From Channallabes apus (Eukaryota > Chordata > Actinopteri > Siluriformes > Clariidae), in contig CM060131.1 of NCBI GenBank assembly GCA_030522415.1, positions 3,510,501 through 3,574,500 on the forward strand: 64,000 bases of DNA. Reading direction: 5' to 3'. The notes under the pieces were generated by a model. The model was not told the DNA's origin. It saw only the letters and a program-made list of their open reading frames with translations, and did not search any database. Position numbers and translations under genes: made by a program. Every line of letters begins with the position of its first letter. Position 1 is the first letter of the stretch. Positions 54,443 to 64,000 of the stretch are shown one piece after another.

Positions 54443-55303
54443 GTCTTTTATGACATCATATGAAAACCATGTAGTGCAACTTGATGCATTTTTAAGTCAG
54501 TACAATGTTGTAAAAAAAGTATTTGTCCTGACTTAGTCAATGTTTGTCACATGCTGGCTCCAGATCCTAATACAAAATATAAGATAAAGAGAACATGACA
54601 AAATTTTTTATGAAAATGTCATCTATTGACAGTAAATACTGCATGCATTGCCATTGCTCAGAGTTTTTTTTTTTATTTTATTTGTTGTTGCTTCTCGTCA
54701 TTTACCAAATTTTAAAGCACTGATGGAAAATCCTGAAGGCTGTCTGTCATTTTGACGGATACAAAGTAAGGCATTCAGTCCATTCAGTTTACTTACTTAT
54801 TCAGTGCTTTACTGGCCAGCATGTGCTCATTTAGCAGCAGCGCCTGTGGCAGAACTGCACACTTTAGTGATCACAAAAATTTATGTAATAGCATTTCCAA
54901 ACTTCAGTTTATATAGTATACAATGGCAGCAAATACAGCTTGCAATCAGTGCAATATGCACAAATATTTCATGCAAACATGAATATATGAGGATTCATTC
55001 ATTTCCTATTGAAGTGCAAAGTGTGAAAAAGAAATGGCATGGTGCAATTTACTTGGATGAGTGGAGCATTTACTGTAAGTAACATCATTTTTAGCCATCA
55101 TCAGAGGCAATCCAAGTATTATGCTACAGTATATACACACTGGAGATCAAAATTAGAGAACAATTTATAAACAATTGAATTCTGAAATAATGTCATCTTC
55201 ACTGTTGAAGGAGTTTTTGTCCTGTCTATACCATGCTACCAGAACACCTTTTCCACAAAATAACTAAGGTATTTCAACAAAAAACATTATTTTTCAGAAA
55301 ACA
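54443..55303. other. Unassigned DNA
   Basis: The frame at 54804-55082 has no recognisable domain. The start of a repeat (GGAGATCAAAATTAGAGAAC, 55142) is typical of old DNA transposons. Confidence 0.35.

Positions 55304-55305
<2 letters not shown>

Positions 55306-55388
<83 letters not shown>
55306..55388. repeat. Compound (CT)n(AT)n microsatellite
   Basis: CTCT to about 55341, then ATAT to 55388, directly abutting the hAT end. Confidence 0.95.
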
Positions 55389-55391
<3 letters not shown>

Positions 55392-55527
55392 GGCTGCACG
55401 ATATATCGAAAAAATATCGTTATCGCGATAATGGCATGCGCGATAACCATATCGCAAAGAGTTGCGATAAATACTTTGTGCCAAGCATTTGTGTGTCCAA
55501 ATTTGACCAATCAGATGGGCCCTTGTA

Positions 55528-55575
<48 letters not shown>

Positions 55576-56280
55576 AAATTTATATCTTCATACTTAATTC
55601 TGTCGCGAACTAACCCGGGATGATCAGAAGACTTAGCGATTAGCCGTTAGCCTTTTGTAGCGTGGACGGTAAATCCAAACGCGGAAGCAAGTGAGTAGGC
55701 AGGATAACCACGCGAATTAGTTTAAGGACTCACACAGAAGGGGAGCAAGGGAAAAACACACATTTAACCCGCGTCCTATAAACACACACTCGAATCAGAA
55801 AGTAAACAATCTGCACCGACATGCGTGAACACAGTGACTCAGTGGTTTGTTGACTCCTCTTATACTTCCGGGTTCGCGCCTGCATTACTTCCGGGTCCTA
55901 GTGCCGGTCGCGGAGCGCGCGCGCGTGTGAGACAAATAATATTTTTTATTTAATTTTTGTTTAATAATATTTATTTTTATTTAAAAAACAAAAAAAACAG
56001 GCAAGCCAAAGAGAATATTTTGTTTAAAAGATGCTCTTGTTTTAAGACACTATATAAAAAGTAATGTTTGAAAGTAATTCATATTGTGTTGGCAGGTTTA
56101 TAGTAACAGCAAACCAGAAGACAAAATATCTTGATTTTGTATAAAAATATAAATGAGGGCTTTAAGTCATTCATAGTGTTTTGAAGTCTAAATATTTGCA
56201 ACTTCCTTGACATATAGTTTCTTTTTAGCCTGAATTAGATTTAATTACATCAGACGAATATCTATTACCTGTTTATCTAT
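55389..56280 (+). mobile_element. hAT element C, left part
   Basis: The end TAGGGCTGCACGATATATCG starts right after the TA tract. From about 55595 the sequence (TTCTGTCGCGAACTAACCCG, GATTAGCCGTTAGCC, ACTTCCGGGTCCTAGTGCCG) matches the 63194 copy. A (GT)n at 55533-55560 is private to this copy. A Tc1 element interrupts at 56281, and no right end of element C was recognised before 58 kb. Confidence 0.8.
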
Positions 56281-57248
56281 TATATTTTAGATTCATTACA
56301 CACAAACTGAAGTAGTTCAAGCCTTTTATTGTTTTAATATTGATGATTGTGGCATACAGCTCATGAAAACCCAAAATCCCTATCTCAAAAAATGAGCATT
56401 TCATGAAAAGGTTCTCTAAACGAGCTATTAACCTAATCATCTGAATCAACTAATTAACTCTAAACACCTGCAAAAGATTCCTGAGGCTTTTAAAAACTCC
56501 CAGCCTGGTTCATTACTCAAAACCGCAATCATGGGTAAGACTGCCGACCTGACTGCTGTCCAGAAGGCCATCATTGACACCCTCAAGCAAGAGGGTAAGA
56601 CACAGAAAGACATTTCTGAACGAATAGGCTGTTCCCAGAGTGCTGTATCAAGGCACCTCAGAGGGAAGTCTGTGGGAAGGAAAAAGTGTGGCAGAAAACG
56701 CTGCACAACGAGAAGAGGTGACCGGGCCCTGAGGAAGATTGTGGAGAAGGACCGATTCCAGACCTTGGGGGACCTGCGGAAGCAGTGGACTGAGTCTGGA
56801 GTAGAAACATCCAGAGCCACCGTGTACAGGCGTGTGCAGGAAATGGGCTACAGGTTGCAAATTTTGCATGTCATTGGGAAATCAAGGTGCCAGAGTCTGG
56901 AGGAAGACTGGGGAGAGGGAAATGCCAAAATGCCTGAAGTCCAGTGTCAAGTACCCACAGTCAGTGATGGTCTGGGGTGCCATGTCAGCTGCTGGTGTTG
57001 GTCCACTGTGTTTTATCAAGGGCAGGGTCAATGCAGCTAGCTATCAGGAGATTTTGGAGCACTTCATGCTTCCATCTGCTGAAAAGCTTTATGGAGATGA
57101 AGATTTCATTTTTCAGCACGACCTGGCACCTGCTCACAGTGCCAACACCACTGGTAAATGGTTTGATGAATGTATGCCACAATCATCAATATTAAAACAA
57201 TAAAAGGCTTGAACTACTTCAGTTTGTGTGTAATGAATCTAAAATATA
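56281..57248 (+). mobile_element. Tc1-like transposon, internally deleted, identical 76-bp ends
   Basis: The outermost bases TATATTTTAGATTCATTAC (56281) have an exact inverse at 57230-57248. Reading inward, the two 76-bp ends (56281-56356 and 57173-57248) agree at every position by my reading. The outer TA pairs would be the duplicated target. The element contains most of a transposase with two large deletions and lies inside hAT element C. Identical ends suggest recent activity in trans. Confidence 0.9.
56531..57203 (+). pseudogene. Tc1-like transposase with two internal deletions
   Basis: ATG at 56531 opens the paired DNA-binding region. A first helix-turn-helix contains KAIIDTLKQEGKTQKDISER and the recognition helix GCSQSAVSRHLRG. 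A basic GRKKCGRKRCTTRRGD linker and a second helix-turn-helix (TSRATVYRRVQEMGY) follow. After about 56880 a deletion removes the part with the first catalytic Asp and shifts the frame. The next frame has VMVWGAMSAAGVG and FIFQHDLAPAHS, holding the second catalytic Asp. The sequence then jumps at WFDEC into the right inverted repeat, losing the last catalytic residue. Full family proteins have about 340 residues; this copy cannot be active. Confidence 0.88.
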
Positions 57249-57316
57249 TGAAAGTCTAATGTTTATCAGTACATTACAGAAAATAATGAACTTTATCACA
57301 AAGGATAAACATGGAG

Positions 57317-57359
<43 letters not shown>

Positions 57360-60187
57360 TACTTTTCCCCTCCCAAAATATGACTTCCCACTTTTGCTGA
57401 ATGCACAAAAATTGAAACAAATAGTCAAATAAAATTTGGATCTTTGGTTGACTGAATAAAGGCAATAACCACATTGCAGTCAGCTAGTAGTGGACTGCAC
57501 TGGAAATTCAGCCATATTAAGTACTATAAGATTCCAAAAAAAGTGAAAAAGTTCAAGGCAGTTAAGAAATTGCTCAGTTCAAAGGCAACTGTAAACAGGG
57601 TAGGGATCACGTGACAACTGTTCACCACTTCGCCATAACTGGACATAAAAAAATGTCAGTTTTATACAGACCTGGCATTAACTGAATTCACGATTTGTTA
57701 TTATTAAGGATGACATAATATTCAAATTACATAATAATCTAATGTATAAATAAAAGAAAGCTTTTGTCTCTACTCGATCATTCTTTGAAATCTTTACGTT
57801 TCAGAAAACAATTCTGTCCGTGTGTCTCTCTATGATGTCACAGCATCTCGCAAGCCTGTGGAGGCAGTGTTGTGATCTGGGTTGCTTCAGTTAGTCAGGT
57901 CTAGGCTCGGCAGCGTTATGTGGCAGTGATATTAAGGGTGCTCAGATTGACCGGTTGCCAATCGAAATCGGCCGATAATCACATCATCTTTACAGGTCGG
58001 TTGTCTCTCAACTGTCTGATCACATAAACCGATACTGTTGTGATAATGCAAAATACATCACTCGACAGCCACGTCAGCATGCTCACCAGTCGGGGAATAT
58101 TGCCAAGGCTTTTTAAATGACGTCAAGTATGCAATTATAAGTACAGTACCACTATTCAGCACGGCTGCACACATTCTGGTTGATGTGTGAAATGGAATGG
58201 ATTGTCTCTTAAAAATGCAGAAATTCTGATATTCATAAATACTTAGTAATTTGGCCTCGCCAAATGCAAAGTGACTGTCTGTGTTTATTAAAAAACGTTT
58301 GGCGCGGAGTTTTGATTTGTTATTCCCTGACACTCCTTTGTTCCATTTGTAAAGAGTGAGTATAGAAGGACAGTCGCATTTTAGAAAAGCATTTCGGTAT
58401 GTGTGAGAGCCTCTTGATGCTAGGTAAGGAATGCAAAGGTTGCCTTCTGATAAATAAAAGTTTTACATTTATGATTCTTTCTTCGATCTTAATTATATTT
58501 GTACACTGATGTTTAAAATATAATTTTTTACAGCTATAAATAGTAAATAAAAATGCCCCTTTACAGTCTTTTGACCAATACATTACGCTTTCTAGCCTTA
58601 ATATTACTGAACTTGTGTGTCTGTCCATTTATTCTTAAACTGTTCATTCCTCTAGAGCATTACTAGAGCATTATTATACTGTAACAACCAGTAGTACTGT
58701 TGCCATACTCCAGCAATGAATCAGTCACACAGACACAAGTTTAAAAACATGACAAATGGCAATTTCATTAGATTGCTGGACATCTAAGTGGCACTAAAAC
58801 TTTCTAAATATGTTTCTATAAAATTGCTATGAGGAGCCTTTATTAAAGCATTCCTAAAGAGGAAGCTGGGGTTTACTTTGTTGCTCAGGATGAAGCATGC
58901 TTTTTATATGAATTGAAACTGATTAGCTGAAAATGTTTAAAAATGCTCTAAAAAAAACAATAGCAATACAATTATTAAAACTAATAAGAAACCCGACTCT
59001 TGGGTAATATTTGCAGTTTATCTTACATAAACATTTATATTTATGCAAGACGTGGTGACAGTGCTTACAGCGTCACTACTAACAATACATCGAGCTTACA
59101 ACAAGCGAAAAGCAAAACATGGTTCTTATTTGATTAATAAACTTTGATAACGTTAATAAAGTTTGTGACTTTCTTCTTACTTTTTTTACACTCCTTACTT
59201 TTTTTGAGTTATGATTGTAAGTGTCAACACTTTGCTCCTCTCACTTCTATAGTATATCTCATTCTGCCATGCTACAGTAGCTTTGATGGACAACACCACA
59301 ATAACTGAAGTGGCACAGAAAAAAACACCACCACTGGTTAAAAAACATACACACTGCAAACTTTTAACAATATTTGTTTAATCTAACCGTCGGCAGCTAC
59401 TCGTACCACACTGCCATGCAACACTGAGAAATAGACTCAGATGACGGAGATTTATGAAAATAGGCAAACAGTAAGCCAGGCTGAGAGCGAGAGAAGGGTA
59501 TAGACATTGAGTCAGTGATGGGTAGAGAGTGTATCACCATGAAAGATACAGTAGGACATCATGTTTTATAAAGAGGAGAAGAGAAGGAGCTGTCATCACA
59601 GAAGACATGGTAAAAGTCTGAGAAGAATGAAGATATGTGTCAAATGACTACAGTATGTGCACTGTACTAGGTTTTTCAAAACGTGTGCGCGTGTACGTGT
59701 ATGCCTGTCAGCTTTAGCATTAGGTAAGGTTCAGTGAGACTAGTTCCTGTTTAATAAACAGACATTAAAGGATATGGGTAGTTTTCCTTTTTTAACCCTC
59801 AGCACTCAAAGAAGCTCCACTGTCTATTTGTTATCTGGTTGTAGTCTGCTGTCAGGGAAACAGGAAAACTAGAAAGAAAGAAAAAAGGGCCCTGATCTAA
59901 ATGGCCAAGGCACAGGCTTAATGGTGCTCAAGGGAGTGCTCAAGGGAGTGCTCAAGGGAGTGCTCAAGGGAGTGCTCAAGGGCCCTTCATACATCAGCAG
60001 GCCAAAGGGCAACTTGCCACAACAGACCTTTGTCTAGACAGATGGGCTGATATCCAGTACGTGTATCTGTGATTGTGCAGGAATATGTCCATCATTGTCA
60101 GATCTACTCCCAAATTGTCAACTTTAAATATGCATTGTATTTGATTGCTCCATTTCCTACTTTAAATGTACAGCAAACTTTACGTAC
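57249..60187. other. Mostly unassigned; small relics
   Basis: A T run lies at 57321-57352. GTTGTGATCTGGGTTGCTTC (57869-57888) looks like the Tc1 W-G-C-F block. GACCGGTTGCCAATCG with CGGCCGATAATC (57949-57980) looks like a scrap of a hAT end. The minus frames at 58058-58333 and 58320-58628 have no domain. Confidence 0.4.
59924..59983. repeat. 12-bp minisatellite, five units
   Basis: GTGCTCAAGGGA is repeated perfectly four times and a fifth unit ends GGGC. No spacers are present. Confidence 0.95.
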
Positions 60188-60832
60188 AGACATGTATAAA
60201 AGTTAGTACCCTCTCTTTCAATTCTATGTGATTTTGTGTAAAATATGATACAAATCTTAACTTGAGGCCTGGACTTTGACTAGGCCACCTAAAACCTTAG
60301 TTCTTTTCAGCCATTCTCATGTGGATTTACTGAAGGGTCTTCGGATCATTGTACTGTTGCACGACCCAATTCCGACCAAGCTTTACCAGTTGGTTGAGGT
60401 GTTTCTGCTAAAATGCTGTTTGTTTGTTTTTTCAAAACATGTACGGTAACTTGCAATTAAGGCCGAACAACTCCACTTTGGTCTCATTTGTCCACAGGAC
60501 ATTGTTCTAGAAACCTTCTTTGTTCACATGCAGTTTTGCGAACTTCAGTTGTGCATATAGGTTGTTTTTAGACCTAACAGACTTTCTCCAGGCAACCCTT
60601 CCAAAGAGACTTTACTCATTCAGTCTTCTTCAATTTTTTTTTCTCTTTTTTTTCTCACTATTTTTGATAAAGAAACAATTGTATTGTGAAAAAAGTTATA
60701 TGCTTTTTTTTTTTTTTATCTGAGGTTGTATTTGCTTGATACAAAGACCCACTATGATCAGATGATTTTTGCTATGTCTTTACACCAAAACACATAGAAT
60801 TAAAAGAGGGGGTGCTAACTTTTGAACATGAC
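60188..60832 (-). pseudogene. Tc1-like transposon relic with transposase remnants
   Basis: AAAAGTTAGTACCCTCTC (60198) and GAGGGGGTGCTAACTTTT (60805) are imperfect inverted ends. The minus strand encodes, in broken frames, a stretch equivalent to the R-R-K-P-L-L / RFLEQCPVDK region (about 60480-60600) and KLGRNWVVQQYNDPK (about 60334-60378). The latter is the Tc1 block around the second catalytic Asp, here changed to Tyr (QQYND). Much of the centre is deleted. The 67-codon plus frame across it is a shadow. Confidence 0.72.
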
Positions 60833-60937
60833 CAGAGTGCTGCTCACCTTAACATGGTCAGCAATATAAAAAAGAGAGAGCGTATGTGTTTGTGCATGAT
60901 CTTTCTCTTTCAGAGAGAGAGAGAGAAATGATGTGCA

Positions 60938-60938
60938 T

Positions 60939-60975
<37 letters not shown>
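60938..60975. repeat. (CT)n microsatellite with nearby (GA)n
   Basis: TCTC run preceded by an AGAGAGAG stretch at 60914-60926; the two could pair. Confidence 0.9.
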
Positions 60976-60978
<3 letters not shown>

Positions 60979-61234
60979 ATACCATTATGTACTAGTTATA
61001 AAAGGTTTAAGGAGAGATTAACAGCCCGATTTGAACTAACTGGCTTGTGCCTGCCCTGTATTGATGAGGTCACATTTACTGTATACTTTTTAAGTATATA
61101 GATTATAAAAATGACCACATGGAACATTAATCATTAAACACGTATTCAGGCTTTGCCATCCTTCTCGATGTTATGCAATAAAACATAAATATATAAATAT
61201 GACCAATATATGCAATAAAAATAACTGGTGAAAA

Positions 61235-61638
61235 TAGGGCTGGGCCGTTAACCGGAAATTAAATGAAGCAGACATTTAATATCTCGAATAGATGTTATCT
61301 TGTCCATGCCATTTATTTCTTTTTTCTTATTCTGTTAATACTTTCCCCACTGTGTGTCCCCTTAAAACATAATCCCGCATATGTAGTTACATACAGGCTA
61401 CAGCAACATGGAGCAACATAGAAGCAACATGGAGAGCTCTATTGTTAGAAAAACTCTATTGTTATCTCCCGTCTTTATTAGCTGAGAATATTTACAGTCC
61501 AAAAGTGCCCTCAGCAAACGATGAGGGCTAAAATAAATAATTATAATAATAATAATTGTTTGTTAACCATAATCGAGGTAAAATGTTCAGTTAATGGTGT
61601 GATAGTAATCTGAGGTTGTGTCATGTTACCCAGCACTA
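61235..61638. mobile_element. hAT element D miniature derivative
   Basis: The ends TAGGGCTGGGCCGTTAACCG and the degraded inverse GTTACCCAGCACTA, plus GTTTGTTAACCATAATCGAGGT near the right end, match the element at 38566-39938. No coding remains. The flanks (GGTGAAAA, GATAATAA) are only weakly similar. Confidence 0.65.
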
Positions 61639-61639
61639 G

Positions 61640-62783
61640 ATAATAATAATACTTCTTGTATACTTTATATATTTAGCTGTGAAAGTGTGTACGGTTAAAT
61701 GCAGTTATACTGAGGCTATTATTTTTGCTGGTGTTACATTGAAAATCTGAAATATGCTTATAGAAGAGGAGCGAATGTTTCTGATGTGCAATATGAAAGA
61801 TTTATTCTATAAGTCTACATAAATGTCAGGAAGTGTACTATTACATGTTATAAAATACTAATGTGTCAGATGTTGAATAGCTGGTGATTAACTTCGGTAT
61901 GCATATGTACAGTATGTATGTATGTAATATTTGTGTAATATTGAAATTAGTTTGATGATCTGAATCATTTAAGTGTGACAAATATGCAAATGTAAAAAAT
62001 TCAGGAAGGGAGCAAATGCTTAATTAGCACTGTATAGCTTTTGTTTACAGTGGTACGGTTAAGGTTTGAGTAAAAGTTGGTTTCTGTTAACTTTTCTGTA
62101 ACACACACACAAATACCTCACAAAGATTGTTTCTGTGTAGGAGTGTGCAGTCTGTATTAAACTCCAGTAGTTATACAGTATGTCTTTAAAGCTTGAACTG
62201 ACTGATGGCAGTAATGTATTTCCAACATAAAAAGCCTCTGATAGAACTTCAGAGAAACATTGTTTTATCCTGACTTCCTCTTCTTACCCCTACCTCAGGT
62301 ATCATGACTTCCATGGTACTTCATGATGTGGACATGACATAAATTCTAGAAGTCAATACAGCACTCAAAAAGCTGTTTAAGATAGAGAGATGTATCTGAA
62401 AAGTCATTTAAAAGGGAATGGCAACTTCAAGAGACTTGCAGAGGCGATATTTTGTGTGTGTACATGCTTGAGAGAGAGACAGAGACTGAGAGATGGAGAG
62501 ACCAAATAAGAAAGACATTTGTGGTGGGAGTGGAGGTGTTTTTGAGGTCATCACCCTGAAATGACACTGCGATGGAAAGCTGTGTGGGATCCTGGCCACG
62601 TCACCCACTTTTGTATTACGGGAAGGTGTGTGTCTGTGTGTGTGCACGCATGTATCTGTCTGTCAGTCTATCTATTTCTCTCTGTTCTGTCTGTCTTTCT
62701 GTGTGACTGGTCTGTCTGTCTGTCTGTCTGTCTTTCTGTGTGACTGTTCTGTCTGTGGGCATGTGTGTGCGTGTACAGTGCGT

Positions 62784-62833
<50 letters not shown>

Positions 62834-63040
62834 TGTCTGCTTGCTTGAACAACAGGTGTGGAAAAACTTGTTAAGGCCTGTAGACACAGAAAGAAATGTC
62901 CTTAGTAAATTTGTTCTCACAAGCCCGCATGATCATCATTTACACCTACAGTAATGCGTGTTTTAGAGGCACTCTCTCTCTCACAAGTATAGGCTCAGAG
63001 ACAGACCCACTCTCTGTTGAAGATGCTCACTTTGACACGT
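61640..63040. other. Unassigned DNA with TG and TGTC repeats
   Basis: GT-rich and (TGTC)n tracts occupy about 62625-62831. Frames through them are repeat artefacts. Nothing else is recognised. Confidence 0.5.
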
Positions 63041-63042
63041 GC

Positions 63043-63115
63043 GTAGAATAGATAGATAGATACTTTATTGATCGCTAAGGAAATTACGAACATCCAGTTC
63101 AAGGGTAGTACCACA
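63043..63115. repeat. LINE 3'-tail-like motif with GATA units
   Basis: GATAGATAGATACTTTATTG followed by ATCGCTAAGGAAATTAC parallels 28490-28540. Confidence 0.5.
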
Positions 63116-63193
63116 GTAGACCTGTAAGTTGCACTAGCATGATCGTCAAACCATACTTCAACTGAAAAAAGTAAAGTATAATATGCCATATAC

Positions 63194-64000
63194 TAGGGCT
63201 GCACGATATATCGGAAAATTATCGTTATCGCGATAATGGTATATACAATATCTGTATCGCAAAGAGTTGCGATAAATTAAATTAAATTTATGTGCCAAGC
63301 ATTTGTGTGTCCAAATTTGACCAATCAGATGGGCCCTTACTATCTTTATACTCGCTTATATCTTTATATTTATATCTTTATACTTAATTCTGTCGCGAAC
63401 TAACCCGGGATGATCAGAAGACTTAGCGATTAGCTGTTAGCCCTTTGTAGCATGGACGGTAAACCCAAACGCGGAAGCAAGCGAGTAGGCAGGATAACCA
63501 CGCGAATTAGTCTAAGGACTTTCACAGAAGGGGAGCAAGGGAAAAACACAAATTTAATCCGCGTCCTATAAACACACACTCAAATCAGAAAGTGAGTACT
63601 CACGAAATGGCAGACGAACAATCTGGACCGACATGGGCGAACTCAATGACTGAGCGATGTGATGTGCCATCTTGTTTCCTTTTATGCTTCCTGTGTTGTG
63701 TCCGTACTACTTCCGGGTCCTAGTGCCGGTCGCAGAGCGAGTGTGTGTGTGTGTGTGTGTGAGACAAATAGTATTTTTTAATTTAATTTTTGTTTAATTA
63801 AAAAAATAAATAAAAAAAAACTGGCAAGCCAAAGGAAATATTTTGTTTAAAAGATGCTCTTGTTGTAAGACACTATTGATGAGTGTATGGTTCCACTTAA
63901 ATAAACAGTAATGTTTGAAAGTAATTCATATTGTGTTGTCAGGTTTATAGTAACAGCAAACCAGAAGTCAGAATATCTGCTGAGGGTTTTAAGTCATTCA
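63194..64000 (+). mobile_element. hAT element C, left part, continuing past window
   Basis: TAGGGCTGCACGATATATCG at 63194 begins the element. The sequence matches the 55389 copy up to the window edge, apart from small indels and microsatellite differences. It keeps a short stretch (GTACTCACGAAATGGCAGAC, about 63596) missing in the other copy. No transposase codons are recognised in this part. Confidence 0.82.

Noticed and set aside
56446..56869. Minus frames over the Tc1 transposase
   Set aside because: Antisense shadows of a clearly recognisable plus-strand transposase.
59924..59983. CRISPR-like array
   Set aside because: Units are 12 bp with no spacers, in a vertebrate-type genome; it is a minisatellite.
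62628..62954. 108-codon Cys/Val-rich frame
   Set aside because: It is a translation of TG and TGTC repeats.

Overview
This window looks like an animal nuclear genome, most likely a teleost fish. It has no operons or dense coding. It is AT-rich intergenic or intronic DNA full of transposable-element families typical of fish: DIRS1-like tyrosine-recombinase retrotransposons, several hAT families with 8-bp target duplications, Tc1/mariner relics, a PIF/Harbinger-type miniature element, tRNA-derived SINEs and long CA, TA and CT microsatellites. The species cannot be named from the sequence alone.

Layout. Positions 1-5030 hold the 3' part of a plus-strand DIRS1-like element (gag, RT/RNase H, tyrosine recombinase, internal complementary region, terminal palindrome). 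Positions 5085-8095 hold diverged repeat units split by a 1.09-kb hAT element with a perfect 8-bp duplication. Positions 8100-12300 hold unassigned DNA, a Tc1 relic and microsatellites. A tRNA-headed SINE lies at 12297-12655. It is followed by a TA-flanked 2.56-kb inverted-repeat element (12717-15277) containing a fold-back with 450-bp arms. Tc1 relics and SINE pieces run to about 18.1 kb.

At 18.5-19.5 kb a CpG-rich, non-repetitive-looking segment with a short signal-peptide-like ORF and an AATAAA is the only place where a host promoter or first exon seems plausible. From 20 to 40 kb there are nested hAT elements with BED-finger remnants at 22.1-23.6, 25.3-26.5, 33.2-33.5, 34.9-36.2 and 38.6-39.9 kb, a Harbinger-type element at 30.1-30.7 kb and several dispersed repeats. 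A near-perfect 50-bp-stem hairpin lies at 45.4 kb. Positions 46434-51145 hold a second, complete-ended DIRS1-like element on the minus strand. The last 13 kb hold local duplications, two copies of one hAT family, an internally deleted Tc1 element with identical 76-bp inverted repeats, another Tc1 relic and microsatellites.

How the genes relate. The only genes I can define are transposon genes. The two DIRS copies are close relatives with different lesions; the minus-strand copy keeps an uninterrupted 517-codon tyrosine recombinase frame with its catalytic residues, while its gag and RT/RNase H are broken. All hAT and Tc1 coding sequences are fragments, so those elements are non-autonomous. 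No confident multi-exon host gene, RNA gene, viral gene or CRISPR array was found.
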